Positions 48,946-61,617 of a DNA stretch of 64,000 nt are shown piece by piece; positions within the stretch are counted from its first letter, which is position 1, and each line of letters begins with the position of its first letter. The DNA is taken from assembly GCF_024679245.1 (NCBI RefSeq), contig NC_090178.1, forward strand, positions 31,283,242-31,347,241. The letters run 5' to 3'. This DNA is from Pseudorasbora parva (lineage: Eukaryota; Chordata; Actinopteri; Cypriniformes; Gobionidae). A program made the position numbers and the translations under genes. The notes below the pieces were generated by a model that saw only the letters and a list, made by a program, of their open reading frames with translations, was not told where the DNA came from and did not search any database.

Positions 48946-49736
48946 GCAGAGCATAAAGACAAAAAATTGTGTCCATTTATCAACAAAAATATAAATTTGC
49001 TTAATTATTCTTTCCTTTTCTATTGGTACTATGCCTTATTATGAACGTTACATTTCCACTTTTGCAAAGGTCCTAACCTCTTACACTATTTGGTGATTTT
49101 AATTAATATACAGTCATAACAGTAGAAAAATCACTGACAAGAAATAATCCTGCAAATTCTCCAGGAACTCAATGCTTTTCCCAAAAGCCCTAGCATTAGA
49201 CTCAGTGAGACTCCATATCAACAGCATGAAAACATTTCTCCTGCATCTTCGCTATTGTTAAATATAGAGGCACTGTTTGTCTAACATTTTTGGCTAATGA
49301 GCCATGAAACACATTTGCTACTGTTGACCTAGTAATTTTAAGTAATATGGCTATTAAAAGCCATTATGTGTCAGTCAGCTGGAACAGAGTGGGGTTGAAC
49401 TGTTCTCAGAGGTTTGAAGTGCACTGGTAAATCAGATCGACTGAAGCAGCCTTGCTGTTAGCAGTGTGGGATAACCTGACTGAAGGTGTGGAAGTTTGTA
49501 TCCACATGCCACACATTAGGGGATAAGTTACCCACTAAGAACACTATACTTAGTAGTTTGCTGTAAATGACAGCAAGACAAATAACGATCCATTCATTTT
49601 GAATTGAAATCCTGTGAGTGTAAAATATTGTACACATTTACCATATTCTTCTCCCGATTCTTCATAAATGCGAAGTCCCACGAGAACCATCAGACGTTCC
49701 AAGAACTAATTCCCTTCCATATGCATGAACCTCGAC

Positions 49737-49767
<31 letters not shown>

Positions 49768-50690
49768 CTCATTAATACAGTGTTGTGGATGACTGCTCTA
49801 CAGGGCCTGACTTAGAATCACAGTGGAAGGCAAGAAAATCAGATTAAACAATTAGTGTCAATTAGCCCCGGCCAAATCATTCCACAAACAATTGGTCTCT
49901 AGTGCCCTGCTTAATTACGAGCGACTCTCAGCGCCTTATCAAGAGCCTCGTCTGGCCTGTGATTCATGTCCGACTCTCCACTGTCCCGCAGGCACCATCA
50001 ATTATCCTCCTGTAAACAAATCCTTGATAATAAATGACATGCCTTGCCGAGCTCTATTAGCATAGCCTTATTTATGTCTGCTCGCTAGTCCCACTGCAAA
50101 ACTGCAAGTGATCATGAGGCCCTCCTGATTAGAGAAGGCCGGACACTGGGGGAAACTGTGAAACGATGAGGATGTTAATAGAAACACCAGACATCCCGGG
50201 CAGAAATGATGTAGTGCATGTGGGTTTTTTTTCTGTTCAGCTATCAAAGTGATAAAGTTGTTCGCAATATTAAAGATTTAAAAATGATTTCCATTTAAGT
50301 TTAAGTCCATTTTTTATGCCCTTCCCTGGCTAACTCGTTCACTTGTATGTACGTCATTGCTTACGTTGCATGAGTGCCCACTACTGGTGAAACCCTTGCA
50401 ATGTGTTTAAATGGAATGCCCTGAGCCCTTGATCACTCGGAATCTGATATGGAGCTGATTTATTATTAGTTTTTTTGTCCTTGTGAATTTGTTTTACACA
50501 CCATTCTATAGTCCAGTATGAATGCTTGGGCTTTTGGAGAGCACAAAAATGATAATAGTTTTAAGGTAGCTACAAGTAGCCTATTATGCAGTTAAATGAC
50601 AAATTAACTCCAATTTCATGGCTGTACCTGAAATGACATACTTCCCTACTATATAGTATGCGAAAAACAGTATGTGACAAAAGTGTCTAA
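48946..50690. other. Unique-looking stretch
   Basis: 49800-50170 is balanced in composition, with cattagccccgg and gagccttgatca-like motifs, and resembles a conserved non-coding block. No gene was found. Confidence 0.35.
49736..49764. repeat. (CA)n microsatellite
   Basis: About 14 CA units. Confidence 0.93.
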
Positions 50691-51343
50691 ATCAAGCCCA
50701 ATGCCGCACATAAATAGACTGTAAAAAATATGGACTTAAGTGTCCGTGACGTCACCCATAGGATTCTGAAGAGCAGTTCTGATGCGTAATGTAGAGACGA
50801 GCTGCGATGCAGAGCGTCACGCCCGGATAAAAGAAAATGGGCAAAGAGGCGGGACATGGGTAGAGCTGAGGTGACAGGATGACTAACAGACAGCAGACAA
50901 ATAGCAATCCACCTGTCACTCAAAGTGGCTGCGCCCTTAATTATGCAAAAATGTAAGTCTTTATATAATGTAACCGAATGAGTTATAAAAAAAATTCACC
51001 CCCTCACAGTTGTCATGAAGGGCAAAATTAGCCGTATAGATCGAAACCACTATTTGTACTAGGCTGTAAACATGTTTTTTTCTGTTGTAAAGTTGGGCAT
51101 TTTAGCATGGGGCTCAATGAGATTATGCACCTTTCTGGAACATGTCCCTAGTGGCCAGGCGATGAATTGCATTTTAAGTCACTTCCCCCCCAAATGGTTG
51201 GTCCCAGTATAGCTCATAAACCCTGCCCCCTCCATGTATTCTGATGGGATGCTAGACAAAATAAACGCTTAAAATTACACTTCAAATATTTCTGTCATTT
51301 AGGTTGTTTTTATCACGCTGATGTAAGTTCAAGTGTTTGCTTT

Positions 51344-51597
51344 TTAAAGGGGGGGTGAAATGCTGTTTCATGCATACTGATCTTTTTACACTGTTAAAGA
51401 CTTGGAATCCCATACTAAACATAGACAAAGTTTCAAAAGTTAAGGTGGACGTTTGATGGGAGTATTTCTTTGTCAAAAATACTACTTCCGGTTAGTCATA
51501 AGTTTCGGCAAGTTTTTTGAGATCATGCGTCCCCTTTGACGTTAATGGGGGCGGAATTTCCTTGTATGGGCCTTACGGACAATTCTACCGGAAGCGC

Positions 51598-51690
<93 letters not shown>

Positions 51691-52613
51691 GGAGAGAGCG
51701 AAAGTAACAGGCTACGCCCATCAAAGCGCTGGCTTGTAGGATGCTGGACAGGTGATGTGCACATAACAATGTCACCAAAAAAGTGCGTTTTTGGTTGCCA
51801 GACCAAGACAGTCCTGCACAGATTCGCCAAAACCCCGCGTTAAGGCAACAGTGGATGTAATTTGCTTTTCCGGATCAGCAACTGAGTTGCGCGAATGTTT
51901 ATATCTGTTCGCTGCATTTCGGTGCCGACTGTTTCATAAACAAGGCCCAGCTCGACGCCGGATTTTCCCAATCGCCTAATGCTGAATGATGGAGCAGTCC
52001 CAACGTTAGAAGGGTGAGTGAGACTGCTTCAAATGTCTGTGTTTTTTTTAGTCCGCTTACTGTCTACACAAACCACGCGTAAACACACAAACACACGTGC
52101 ACAACTGCACTTCCCACATGTACACCTTCAAAGACAAAAATACGACGATATAATTCAAGTATAAATATGTAAATAACACAAGCCGCTAAGCATATTATAT
52201 AGTTAGTGTATAACTTGTACCACATACAGACGTCCTGCTCTAGTCGTTTTTGCTGCTGCTCCTGTTCAACTGCAGCCTCTGGGTCTGATTCCGGATCATA
52301 GATGTATGGCTGTATCTGATTAAAAGCCATATTTTTATTTTGAATAAAGTTTTTTTCCCGCTGTTGACACAGCTTTACGACGCACTCGACTCAACACAGC
52401 AGCAGCGAGCACATGTCATTATTTAGCTCCGCTCACACGACACGCCCCCACCCGCTCGGCTTTTTTCGGAAAGACTCGGAACAGCGCATCTTTCTTATAT
52501 AATTATTAAAAAAATAAAGACTTTTCGGAGATATGCAGGATGCAATGCTACTCTATAGGTACTCAAGATTGACATGACACTGACTGAAACTGAGTGTTTC
52601 ACCCCCCCTTTAA
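51344..52613. mobile_element. TTAA-bounded element, ggggggtgaaatgctg family, copy 2
   Basis: TTAA at 51344-51347 and 52610-52613, with termini ttaaagggggggtgaaatgc and gtttcaccccccctttaa. Collinear with 24283-25349 at both ends. The extra length comes from a GA microsatellite at 51600-51698 and an insertion of unique text (about 51700-51990). Confidence 0.9.
51600..51698. repeat. (GA)n microsatellite inside a TTAA element
   Basis: About 49 GA units with three gg interruptions. The sister copy at 24283-25349 has gtgcgcgcgcac at the corresponding place instead. Confidence 0.96.
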
Positions 52614-52881
52614 AATAACTTTGCTTTTAGTTGGCTATTTGCAGTAGCGTACCATGGGGTTTCAGACAGGGCCTTCACTAAGGATCAACACACCCGACAC
52701 CGACATAACACCACACACACCAACACAGCCTACATAACACAATCATGCACTACTGTTACAAACCCCGCTTTCAAAGTGCTCGTTGTGAAGGGGGCAAGCA
52801 ACATAAAAGGACACGCGAGACAAAATGACATTTTAGCTATGTCACTGCACTCACTTATAACCATTTAGAAAACTGGTGGAA

Positions 52882-53577
52882 TTAATCAAAATCAACTCTA
52901 TGTAGTATTTTTGCAGTAAAATATCCAAAAACCACTAGGCCAGTGTTATATATTTTGTTCAGTTGAGTACTTACAATATCCCAAATGTTTCCAACTAATT
53001 GTAAATTGTGAGAAATTTGCCATTTTAACTAAGGACCGGGACGTGTCAGCATAGCGTTTGAGCGAGTCGCCTGTCAATCGCGTCATATCTGCGTTACCCT
53101 CGGTTTTATTCTGCAGAAGCGCTTTTCTCTTAGCAGTGTGAACAGCAGCGCCGAGTGAACGCACAGAGTAACGTCATAACATAATTTTAAACACAATTAA
53201 ATGTATCTAATATGATAAACAGAGCTGCTTTGCCTTAAAATCATGACCGGAAAATGCGGAAGTGCGCACACCCGGCGACTGTATCCCGTCCCGTCATAGT
53301 AAAAGTCCCGGTACTCGCGAGCCGTGTGTTTCTTTAACAATCGCTCCAGCAGCCGTGCTCAGCTCCACAACACTCAGTCCTGCTCTGCTTTACACTACAG
53401 TAACGTTAATAACCGCATCCATGAACATGATTTCTGCCTGAGTCCTATTTTCCACCGGCTGTGAGGTGAAGACCACATGTCCCAAGATATTCTGCTCACA
53501 CTTGGCATCATCAAACTACGCCTTTGTTTAGAATAGGCAACCTCTAGTGGACGGAAAGTTGCATAGTGAACCTTTAA
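52882..53577. mobile_element. TTAA-bounded element, 'ctctagaggtc' family, copy 2
   Basis: TTAA at 52882-52885 and 53574-53577. The right terminus cctctagtggacggaaagttgc.. matches, in reverse complement, the left terminus of copy 3 at 57479. The middle is GC-richer with 'aaaagtcccggtactcgcgag'. Confidence 0.8.
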
Positions 53578-54051
53578 ACAAACAAAAAAACAGAACAACA
53601 AGAACAGAAAAAGAAAACACAGCTTGTCAGCTAACTTACCAGCCAGACGTTGACTGAGAGCTTCTCTGAGCGGAGTAGTCACTGAGGCACCAACTGACCT
53701 TTTGGGGGATTTTCGGGAGGAGATTGGAGCTTTAGCTTTAATTTCTATATTTTCATAACTGTTTATTTCACACTGACATAATGAGTTGTTCTTGCAGTAA
53801 ACTGCTCCGGGAGTGTTGAGGCTCTACTTCTTGCTCACCACTGCACAGATTCGGGTCCCACGTTTACTACTGCACTGAAGCAGATTCCTAAATCAGCATA
53901 AGATGTAAGCGCCATATTCGAACAATGGCTCGCCCATCTTTTTTACAGTTTATGGTCCAAATTCACAGAAGACTAATCATAAAAAGAGGATGACCTACCG
54001 TACTACTTCTGGCGATATTCTGGTGTGTGCATAATGATGGACACTTTACAG

Positions 54052-54089
54052 TGAAACAGTGAGGCACAGAGGAGTGCCTCACTGTTTCA
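54052..54089. repeat. Perfect 15-bp hairpin
   Basis: tgaaacagtgaggca and tgcctcactgtttca flank an 8-base loop. Pairing does not extend further. Function unknown. Confidence 0.8.
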
Positions 54090-54203
54090 AGTGCGGTTCT
54101 CTGTTGAAGCTGGGGTGTGTACGTTGTGGGTTGTGGCCTAAAACAGCCCAAATAAACACCCCTTTTCACTAGCACGTCTCATTATTGCCTGAGAAGGCTA
54201 CAT

Positions 54204-54929
54204 TGGGTGCTTCTCAATATCCCTCCTCGTTTCCTCGCTCCTCCGTCCTCCATCATATGACCCGGAAACCGATGGAGCTCAGCCATCTTGTAGAAGATCT
54301 CAATTGTCTAATTGCACAGCGAGGAGGCAAGGATGGAGGAGTGAGGAGGCTTCCTGAGGAGTCATGAGCGAGGATACACTGGAGTATCCTTTGCGGAACT
54401 GTTTTATCGACTAAACGTGACGCAAGCATTAATTCTCCTCCACCTTCACATGGTGCCACAGTTTATTAATCATTATTATTATGTTTACATGTACAAGACA
54501 CAAATGTTTGTCAAATAACAACACCTGACAGTTGCATAATTACACTAAAAGCACAAGAAAATGAAAGAAACAAATAGAAACTAATATTATACAACGAAAA
54601 AGCAGTTAATAACTGGAATTCGTTGTTAATAATAACTGGTAATATTGATTAAAATATGGACAAATGTGGTATTTTGTGGAGGCTGAAGCTTACAATATAA
54701 ATAGTTATCTCCAATGTACAAGAATCCCGACTAAATCCAGCGGTGTCATCATTAATTGATGCCGCTTTGAAGTGACGTTAAAAGGAGCAAGGATATATCA
54801 ATTCACTTGATTCAATTCCTTCGCCCTCACGTCTTTTCCTCGCGCCCTGATGGGGTGGAGCTAAGGCACGAGGAAAGGAAGCTAGGAAATGAAACGAGGA
54901 TGCACAAATAAGAATTGGGAAGCACCCAA
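54204..54929. mobile_element. MITE with ttgggtgcttctcaat termini
   Basis: The left end ttgggtgcttctcaatatcc is mirrored by gaattgggaagcacccaa at the right end. Adjacent 'tcgtttcctcgctcc' and 'ggaaatgaaacgagga' blocks are also inverted. Non-coding, 726 bp. A target duplication could not be assigned. Confidence 0.82.
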
Positions 54930-55042
54930 GCCCCAATATGATTTTTTGTTTTGTTTTGTTAATGTCTTATATGAATGTTTTTGTTTTTTACAAATACTTT
55001 AGATAATGTGTTTGATGTTATCGTTTTAGCTTCATCCCTGAT

Positions 55043-55180
55043 TAGGCCTGTCACGATAACAAATTTTGCTGGACGATAAATTGGCCAATAAATTATTGCG
55101 ATAAACTATAATATTGTCGTTTTGAGACCATTTTTATCTAAAATAATGATAATGGCATAAAAATGCAGTACATCTTTTCA
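55043..55180 (+). mobile_element. hAT end fragment
   Basis: taggcctgtcacgataacaaa followed by gataaattggccaataaattattgcgataaa reads like the left end of a fish hAT family. No right end was found. Confidence 0.5.
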
Positions 55181-55385
55181 AAGATCAATAAACGTTAATT
55201 TCTAAAGACTATTTAACACTAAAAATGTAAAACATTTTAAATAACCACAAAAAATTAACAAAACAACCAAAAACAATAAAAGCATGGACTCTCAGTCTGT
55301 TTAAAAAAATGCATTTAAATAAATACCAAAAACAATAAATAAAATGGATGAAAACTGCAACGGATGATTGTGTTTTAAGAGCATA

Positions 55386-55450
55386 TTAGGGGCAGCACGA
55401 TTCACAAAACCCACGGTTCGGTTTGAATCACGGTTTTCCGTTCTGTATGG
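55386..55450 (+). mobile_element. Second hAT-like end fragment
   Basis: taggggcagcacgattcacaaa and gaatcacggtttt resemble another hAT terminus. Downstream 55450-56350 is AT-rich and contains a GC-rich segment (55780-55830, ctcgagcgcgaggg palindrome), but no delimited element. Confidence 0.45.
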
Positions 55451-56358
55451 TTCTTGTCGTTTTTTTTCTTTTAATCCAGAAATGTACTTCAGCATATGAT
55501 ATATTAATTATCCACAATTTATACAGTATTAAAAAAAAATTATATCTTAGCCTAATCATGCACAAACTGAACTTGACCATCTCTGAGGAAAGTGATATTT
55601 TTGATACAGCAAGAGAAGACAGACATGCTTTTCATTTATTTGGCAAAAAAAGGAGAATGTGTATTGCTATCTCTACAGGAAGTCATGTGCCTTTTTGGCA
55701 CACAAAGATTGAACTGAAGAATTAACTTGCATTTATCAAACTACAGTGTAGCTTTAAGCCTAGTTTATACACGACGCGTCCGCTCGAGCGCGAGGGTGCG
55801 CGCGGCAAAAATGACGTCGATGCGGAGTTTCAACATGTGAAAGTGAGTGTACCAAAACCAAATTCAAACCAAAAAGGTATAATTCTTACTTGCTGTGATG
55901 ACTTTTTTTCTTGAATTTGGTTGTTGTTGAAAATTACTGTCAGTGAGGCTTGAAAAAGCGTGACAGAGCCGCTCCAATCACAGGGAACCATGAGAGGAAT
56001 CATCCGCGCAGCAGTGCCGAACCACAACTAACGTTAGCCTACTGTCGTAAAATAGCTACTACGCAATTAGGTCAAGGTTCATTTCAAAAACGATATTATA
56101 TATTTTTTAATCTTTAAATAATCCATAGGCCAATTCGCTTTTATATAATTTAGGACATCATCTCAAAAAACTTTTTTTTCAAACGTTGTAGGCCTACACT
56201 AGATACAAAGAGATGATTTTAAGCATAGATATCCTACAAACAGACTAAGACAAAATAAACAAATCAATAAATATTACGCGTTTTCATTATATTTCAATTG
56301 TATAATTTTTTTATTTAAAAAAAAAAGTCATTTCCACCAGAGAAAATTAAACAAAATA

Positions 56359-56649
56359 GCGGCAGTGGCTCAGTGGTTCATGTAGCTCATAGATAACCAC
56401 ATAGATATCTAAGATGTAGCTTGTCTATAAACCGGAAGGTTGGTGGTTCGATCCCGGTTCCACCTGTCGAAGTGTCTGTGTGCAAGATACCTAACCACAG
56501 CTGCTGCCGACGAGATGCATAGTGCCTTACGTGGCTGACGTCGCCGTCTCTGTATGAATGGGTGAATGTTTTTACAAAATGTAAAGTGCTTTGGATGGCC
56601 ATAGGGTCAGTTAAAATTGGTAGGCTATATAAATGCAGTCCATTTACCA
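56359..56649 (+). mobile_element. tRNA-derived SINE with A and B boxes
   Basis: Pol III box A (tggctcagtgg, 56366-56376) and box B (ggttcgatccc, 56445-56455) mark a tRNA-like head. The body follows, and the tail gctatataaatgcagtccatttacca type (56623-56649) resembles L2-mobilised cyprinid SINEs. Between the boxes the 8-mer atgtagct is repeated (56380-56387 and 56414-56421) around 26 extra bases. Without these the box spacing would be about 34 nt, normal for a tRNA. It depends on LINE enzymes for movement. Confidence 0.85.
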
Positions 56650-57478
56650 TATTGTGAAAATTATGACTTTCAGAAAAATTTAAAATAACAGAATTCTCCA
56701 GCGATGTATTCTATAGCCTACAGGCTATTAGACATTAAATGAGTTAGAATCTGAAATGTGTTTTATGAGAGTTTATTTTTGAAAAGTTCACTGGGCCTAG
56801 CCCAAAGAAACAACCATAGGTTACCCTTCCATATCCCTTTTTACATTTTACAAACACCAAATGAGGGGAGGAGCATAGCAATTACCGTTATTTCATTTCA
56901 GCTTGGTACGTTGCTGCATATCACTCCTCACAAAATAAGATCCGCCAACACCCAAGCCGACACTGATTCTTTGATGTGCAGTGTAACCATGACAAAAAGC
57001 ACACACAATCTCACACCCCCACACACACATAAATACACGTGTTGCAGGGGGGACAGCAGGCGTGATGACATGTTAAATTACCCTAGTGATGTATGGTTTA
57101 ATGAACCCCCTTGTGTTGATCATGCTTCACATTAATCAGCCGGCTCCAGCAGATTCCCTTATTTTCTCAATGCTCCCCTGATAAACTGCAATTTCATTTA
57201 ACCTTGGACAGCAACTTTAATAGCTTCCACAGGACAACTGTCAATACTTGCCTGGGTATACAGTGATTAAATTGCATGGCGAGAAGACTGTCCTGACTTC
57301 CTTTATCAAACCCCCTCCCTCATCTCTCCATTCCTCAATTCTTTCATTTTTATTTCTTCCTCAACAAGATTTTTACTTAAGGAGGATTACGCACATGGGT
57401 TTTTTGAATGGAACATTGGACAATTTAATAAAAATAAAAATAATATAGCATGACCATTCTCTGAGTAGTTTTGGCATG
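56650..57478. other. Unclassified stretch
   Basis: 57050-57240 looks balanced and possibly conserved (gtgatgtatggtttaatg). No gene or repeat boundary is visible. Confidence 0.3.
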
Positions 57479-57912
57479 TTAAAGGTGCACTATGCAACTT
57501 TCCGTTCTCTAGAGGTCGCCTATTCAAAACAAAGGTGTAGTTTGATGACGCCAAGTTTGAGCGCAGTATCTTGGGACACGTGGTCTTCACCTCACAGCTG
57601 GTGGAAAATAGGACTCAGGCAGAAATCATGTTGATGGATGCGCTTATTCACGTTACTGTAGTATGAAGCAGAGGCTTTAGTTGAGGAGCTGAGCATGGCC
57701 GCTTGAGCGATTGTTACACAAATACCCACCTCGCGAGCACCGGGACTTTTATTATGAAGGGACGGGACACAGTTGCCGGGCGCCCGCACTTCTGCGTTTC
57801 CAGTCATGATTATAAGGTAAAGCAGCTCTGTTTATCATATTAGATACATTTAAATGTGTTGAAAATGATGTTATTACGTTACTCCATGCGTTCACTTGTT
57901 CACATTGCTAAG
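57479..57912 (-). mobile_element. TTAA-bounded element, 'ctctagaggtc' family, copy 3, truncated
   Basis: ttaaaggtgcactatgcaactttcc at 57479 and the following text are the reverse complement of 53577 back to about 53125 (tgaggtgaagaccac, gtcccgtcccgtcat region). Homology ends near 57912, where another repeat begins. Confidence 0.78.
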
Positions 57913-58140
57913 AGTTAGGCCGGGGACACACTGCAAGCATGTCGTGAGCGTCTCGGCTGCGTGGCGTGTCCGTTTTTATTTCGGCTCCCATGTTAACCGG
58001 TTAGCGCTTGCATACTGCCTGCGTCAGCCGCGCGGCTCACGCGCGGTCCGAGCCGCGCGGAAAACGCGTGCATGCTTCAAATAGAAGAGACGCCTATTTT
58101 TCACGCGACACGCGAGCGTGTTGGAAGCGTTTCTAAGCAA
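57913..58140 (+). repeat. GC-rich repeat fragment (aggccggggacacactgc)
   Basis: CpG-rich block with many acgcg motifs and an 11-bp perfect hairpin (58028-58038 against 58050-58060). It looks like the left part of a GC-rich fish DNA element, inserted at the broken end of the preceding copy. No right end was found. Confidence 0.5.
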
Positions 58141-58744
58141 AATAGCATAGGAAAAGATGTTTATATGCCATTTTGACACAAATACATATTAATAAATGAC
58201 ATTTTCATGTTTGAAAGTCTTTAGGTTAACATAAATGCAGATATAGGCCTAATTGTAATAATAAAAAACAGCATAATTATCGATTTTGAAATATTACACC
58301 TGTCAATACAGAACGAAATATTCTGTAGCCTATTTTGCCGTCAATACCATATATATGTATGGTCAATAGGCTACTGCCGACGTTGTCTTTGCTGTATCAA
58401 TAGGCAATCTAGTTATATTAAACTAGATTGTGATGTTGTTCTTAAGTCCCTTGTTTATCCTGAGCAGTTAAACTACCCAATGTTATTAATAAAAGTCCTT
58501 CATGTCCTGCAAAGTCTTTAATTTTCCAGCATCATCTGGATATTTTAACCATTTCCACGCTGTAAACCTGAATAAGTTGGCAAACCTCAAAAAATTGAGA
58601 CAATCAGAAATTTATAAGTAAGCAGAACTTGCAGATTTTTATTTTGTAATCATGCATTTTAATTGCTCTGAACTTATATAATTCATACATCTAACTTAAA
58701 TATCAAGTAATCTAAAAAAAAAAAAAAAAAGAAGCTTTAGTTAT
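58141..58744. other. Unclassified AT-rich spacer
   Basis: No feature beyond a poly-A run at 58715-58731. Confidence 0.4.
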
Positions 58745-59060
58745 TTAAAGGAGTCATATAATGCAATTTTTGTACAAGTTAATATGATTCTTTAGTGTCT
58801 AAATGAAAAGTTTGTAAAATGAAAAGCTGGTTTTCACCAAGCCATTTCAGTGTATTCGACTTTAATGCTAATGAGCTTTGCTCTGCCCGCCCCTGTTGTT
58901 CTGTGGGGTGGTTTGAGGGTTTGACACAACACAAGTGGAGTTATTGCCTAGACAACAGTGGAGGGGAAAGAATGGCTATGGGAGTCTATGAGGACACATC
59001 TTATCAATTTGAACCTGGAACAAGATGATGGCCGGCGAGCTGAACGTTTCGGAATAGATG
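58745..59060 (+). mobile_element. Left part of another TTAA-bounded repeat
   Basis: ttaaaggagtcatataatgc at a TTAA (58745-58748), followed by family-like text (gctaatgagctttgctctgcc). The opposite terminus is not recognisable before 59989. Confidence 0.55.
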
Positions 59061-59987
59061 GTTAGCGTAATGTCACTTTGATCTATCTTTGTACTGGCAA
59101 GGTAACGTTAGTGTAGTGAGATACGAATGCTATGTGTTTACTGATGTATATGTTAGTTCATTGACAGATTGATGTTACAGCTAATGGTCATGAAAAACTT
59201 CTAAATGTAAATGTAGGCTTGTCAGTGATGCGTAACGTTATCTGTGCAGTATTAGGTACTGAAGCACTGACATTAGGTCACCAATGTGTCAACAGACACC
59301 GTTATAAACCATATACAAGAGTAAACTTAGTGTTACCACATTAACTTCATCACCAGTGTACACAGTTTGTAATAACACAATAATTATAACACATTGTTCA
59401 TTATAAACGTGGGTTTCTGAATTATATTGAGAACACGTAGAAAGCATGCCGTAATGTAACTTACCCTGTAAATTTTAGCCGCATTCATCATGATGCGTAC
59501 AAGCGTTTCAAACTACACTCACTTCTTCTGGAGGGGCAGCAGAAACACAAATAGCTTCTTAGCAAAAACTGCTTTATACTGACCCTAGTTTATAAAGCAG
59601 TCTGGTGAGAAATTAAAAAGAAAAACATCTGTTCTCAAGCACATGCTCTACTCGATACCATAATGGTAACCCTGCAAAAAACTAAAAAACAAACAAACAA
59701 ACAAAAAAAACATAGAAACTCTTCTGAACTAGCGTAACAAACCATTAAACACTACTAAATCTCTCACTTAAAAGGTTACTTCAGTGATTAGCATATGGCT
59801 TTGTATCAGTAGAAACCCTGGAGTATGTTCGAATGATCGCTGTCGCTAGAAAAGCATGCTCCGAAATAGAAATCCCAAACCAGTTCCGGTTAAATTTAAG
59901 TTCATAAAACTCAAAACAATAAAACAATTCAGATTACTTAAGTAAAAAGAAAGATCAAAATACTCATTAAAGCTAATTTGTTTGAAC
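59061..59987. other. Unclassified spacer
   Basis: No gene or delimited repeat. May contain the decayed remainder of the preceding element. Confidence 0.3.
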
Positions 59988-59989
59988 TA

Positions 59990-61491
59990 CAGTGCCTTGC
60001 GAAAATATCCGGCCCCCTTGAACTTTGTGACCTTTTGCCACATTTCAGGCTTCAAACATAAAGATATAAAACTGTATTTTTTTGTGAAGAATCAACAACA
60101 AGTGGGACACCCTCATGAAGTGGAACGAAATGTATTGGATATTTCAAACTTTTTTAACAAATCAAAAACTGAAAAATTGGGCGTGCAAAATTTTTCGGCC
60201 CCCTTCAGTTAATACTTTGTAGCGCCACCTTTTGCTGCGATTACAGCTGTAAGTCGCTTGGGGTATGTCTCTATCAGTTTTGCACATCGAGAGACTGAAA
60301 TTTTTTCCCATTCCTCCTTGCGGGAAAGCTCGAGCTCAGTGAAGTTGGATGGAGAGCGTTTGTGAACAACAGGTTTCAGTTCTTTCCACAGATTCTCGAT
60401 TGGATTCAGGTCTGGACTTTGACTTGGCCATTCTAACACCTGGATATGTTTATTTTTGAACCATTCCATTGTAAAATTTTCTTTATGTTTTGGATCATTG
60501 TCTTGTTGGAAGACAAATCTCCATCCCAGTCTCAGGTCTTTTGCAGACTCCATCAGGTTTTCTTCCAGAATGGTCCTCCATCCATCTTCCCATCAATTTT
60601 AACCATCTTCCCTGTCCCTGCTGAAGAAACGCAGGCCCAAACCATGATGCTGCCACCACCATGTTTGACAGTGGGGATGGTGTGTTCAGGGTGATGAGCT
60701 GTGTTGCTTTTACGCCAAACATAACGTTTTGCATTGTTGCCAAAAAGTTCAATTTTGGTTTCATCTTACCAGAGCACCTTCTTCCACATGTTTGGTGTGT
60801 CTCCCATGTGGCTTGTGGCAAACTTTAAACGACACTTTTTATGGATATCTTCAAGAAATGGCTTTCTTCTTGCCACTCTTCCATAAAGGCCAGATTTGTG
60901 CAGTATACGACTGATTGTTGTCCTATGGACAGAGTCTCCCACCTCAGCTGTAGATCTCTGCAGTTCATCCAGAGTGATCATGGGCCTCTTGGCTGCATCT
61001 CTGATCAGTCTTCTCCTTGTATGAGCTGAAAGTATAGAGGGACGGCCTTATAAGTCCACAACAGTATCTCGGACCTGCCTGGTGTGTTCCTTGTTCTTCA
61101 TGATGCTCTCTGCGCTTTAAACGGACCTCTGAGACTATCACAGTGCAGGTGCATTTATACGGAGACTTGATTACACACAGGTGGATTCTATTTATCATCA
61201 TTAGTCATTTAGGTCAACATTGGATCATTCAGAGATCCTCACTGAACTTCTGTAGAGAGTTTGCTGCACTGAAAGTAAAGGGGCCGAATAATTTTGCACG
61301 CCCAATTTTTCATTTTTTGATTTCTTAAAAAAGTTTGAAATATCCAATACATTTAATTCCACTTCATGATTGTGTCCCACTTGTTGTTGATTCTTCACAA
61401 AAATTACCGTTTCATATCATTATGTTTGAAGCCTGAAATGTGGCAAAAGGTCACAAAGTTCAGGGGGGCCGAATATTTTCGCAAGGCACTG
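59990..61491 (-). mobile_element. Tc1-like transposon with ~220-bp TIRs
   Basis: Termini cagtgccttgcgaaaatat at 59990 and atattttcgcaaggcactg ending 61491 belong to inverted repeats of about 220 bp (59990-60210 and 61270-61491). Each has an inner aattgggcgtgcaaaattttt..ggcc motif like an IR/DR arrangement. TA duplications lie at 59988-59989 and 61492-61493. At 1502 bp it is close to full length. The transposase is on the minus strand. Confidence 0.95.
60209..61101 (-). pseudogene. Tc1-like transposase pseudogene, DD34E
   Basis: Minus-strand DDE transposase. The start ATG is at 61101-61099 (MKNKEHTRQVRDTVVDL, then a stop). The HTH and GRPS..RRLIRDA segment and RTISRILHKSGLYGR follow. TAA replaces a codon just before the first catalytic aspartate (VLW, stop, DETKIELFG, about 60765). 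The middle has the [11 protein letters not shown] box. A frameshift near 60560-60570 moves to the last open stretch (60553-60209). There QQDNDPKH and [11 protein letters not shown] hold the second D and the E, 34 residues apart. All three catalytic residues persist, but two stops and a frameshift inactivate it. Confidence 0.93.
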
Positions 61492-61617
61492 TAATTTGTG
61501 CAGCAGTGACTGTATGATTTTGAGATCCATCTTTTCACACTGAGGACAAATGAGGGACTCAAACACAACTATTAAAAAAGGTTGAAACATTGATGCTCCA
61601 GAAGGAAACACCGTAAA

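Larger units (their letters stand above)
50698..53952 (+). mobile_element. Host DNA repeat with two nested TTAA elements
   Basis: The left end tagactgtaaaaaatatgg and right end ..tcttttttacagttta are inverted. The body pieces (50698-51343, 52614-52881, 53578-53952) align in order with the uninterrupted copy at 21040-21595 where they overlap. The nested elements occupy 51344-52613 and 52882-53577. The superfamily is not determined, and no coding capacity remains. Confidence 0.68.

Noticed and set aside
51517..51843. Arg-Glu repeat open frame
   Set aside because: A translation of the (GA)n tract inside a TTAA element. The opposite-strand Ser-Leu frames have the same origin.
56359..56460. Functional tRNA gene
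   Set aside because: Boxes A and B are present, but there is no complete cloverleaf, and a SINE body and tail follow.
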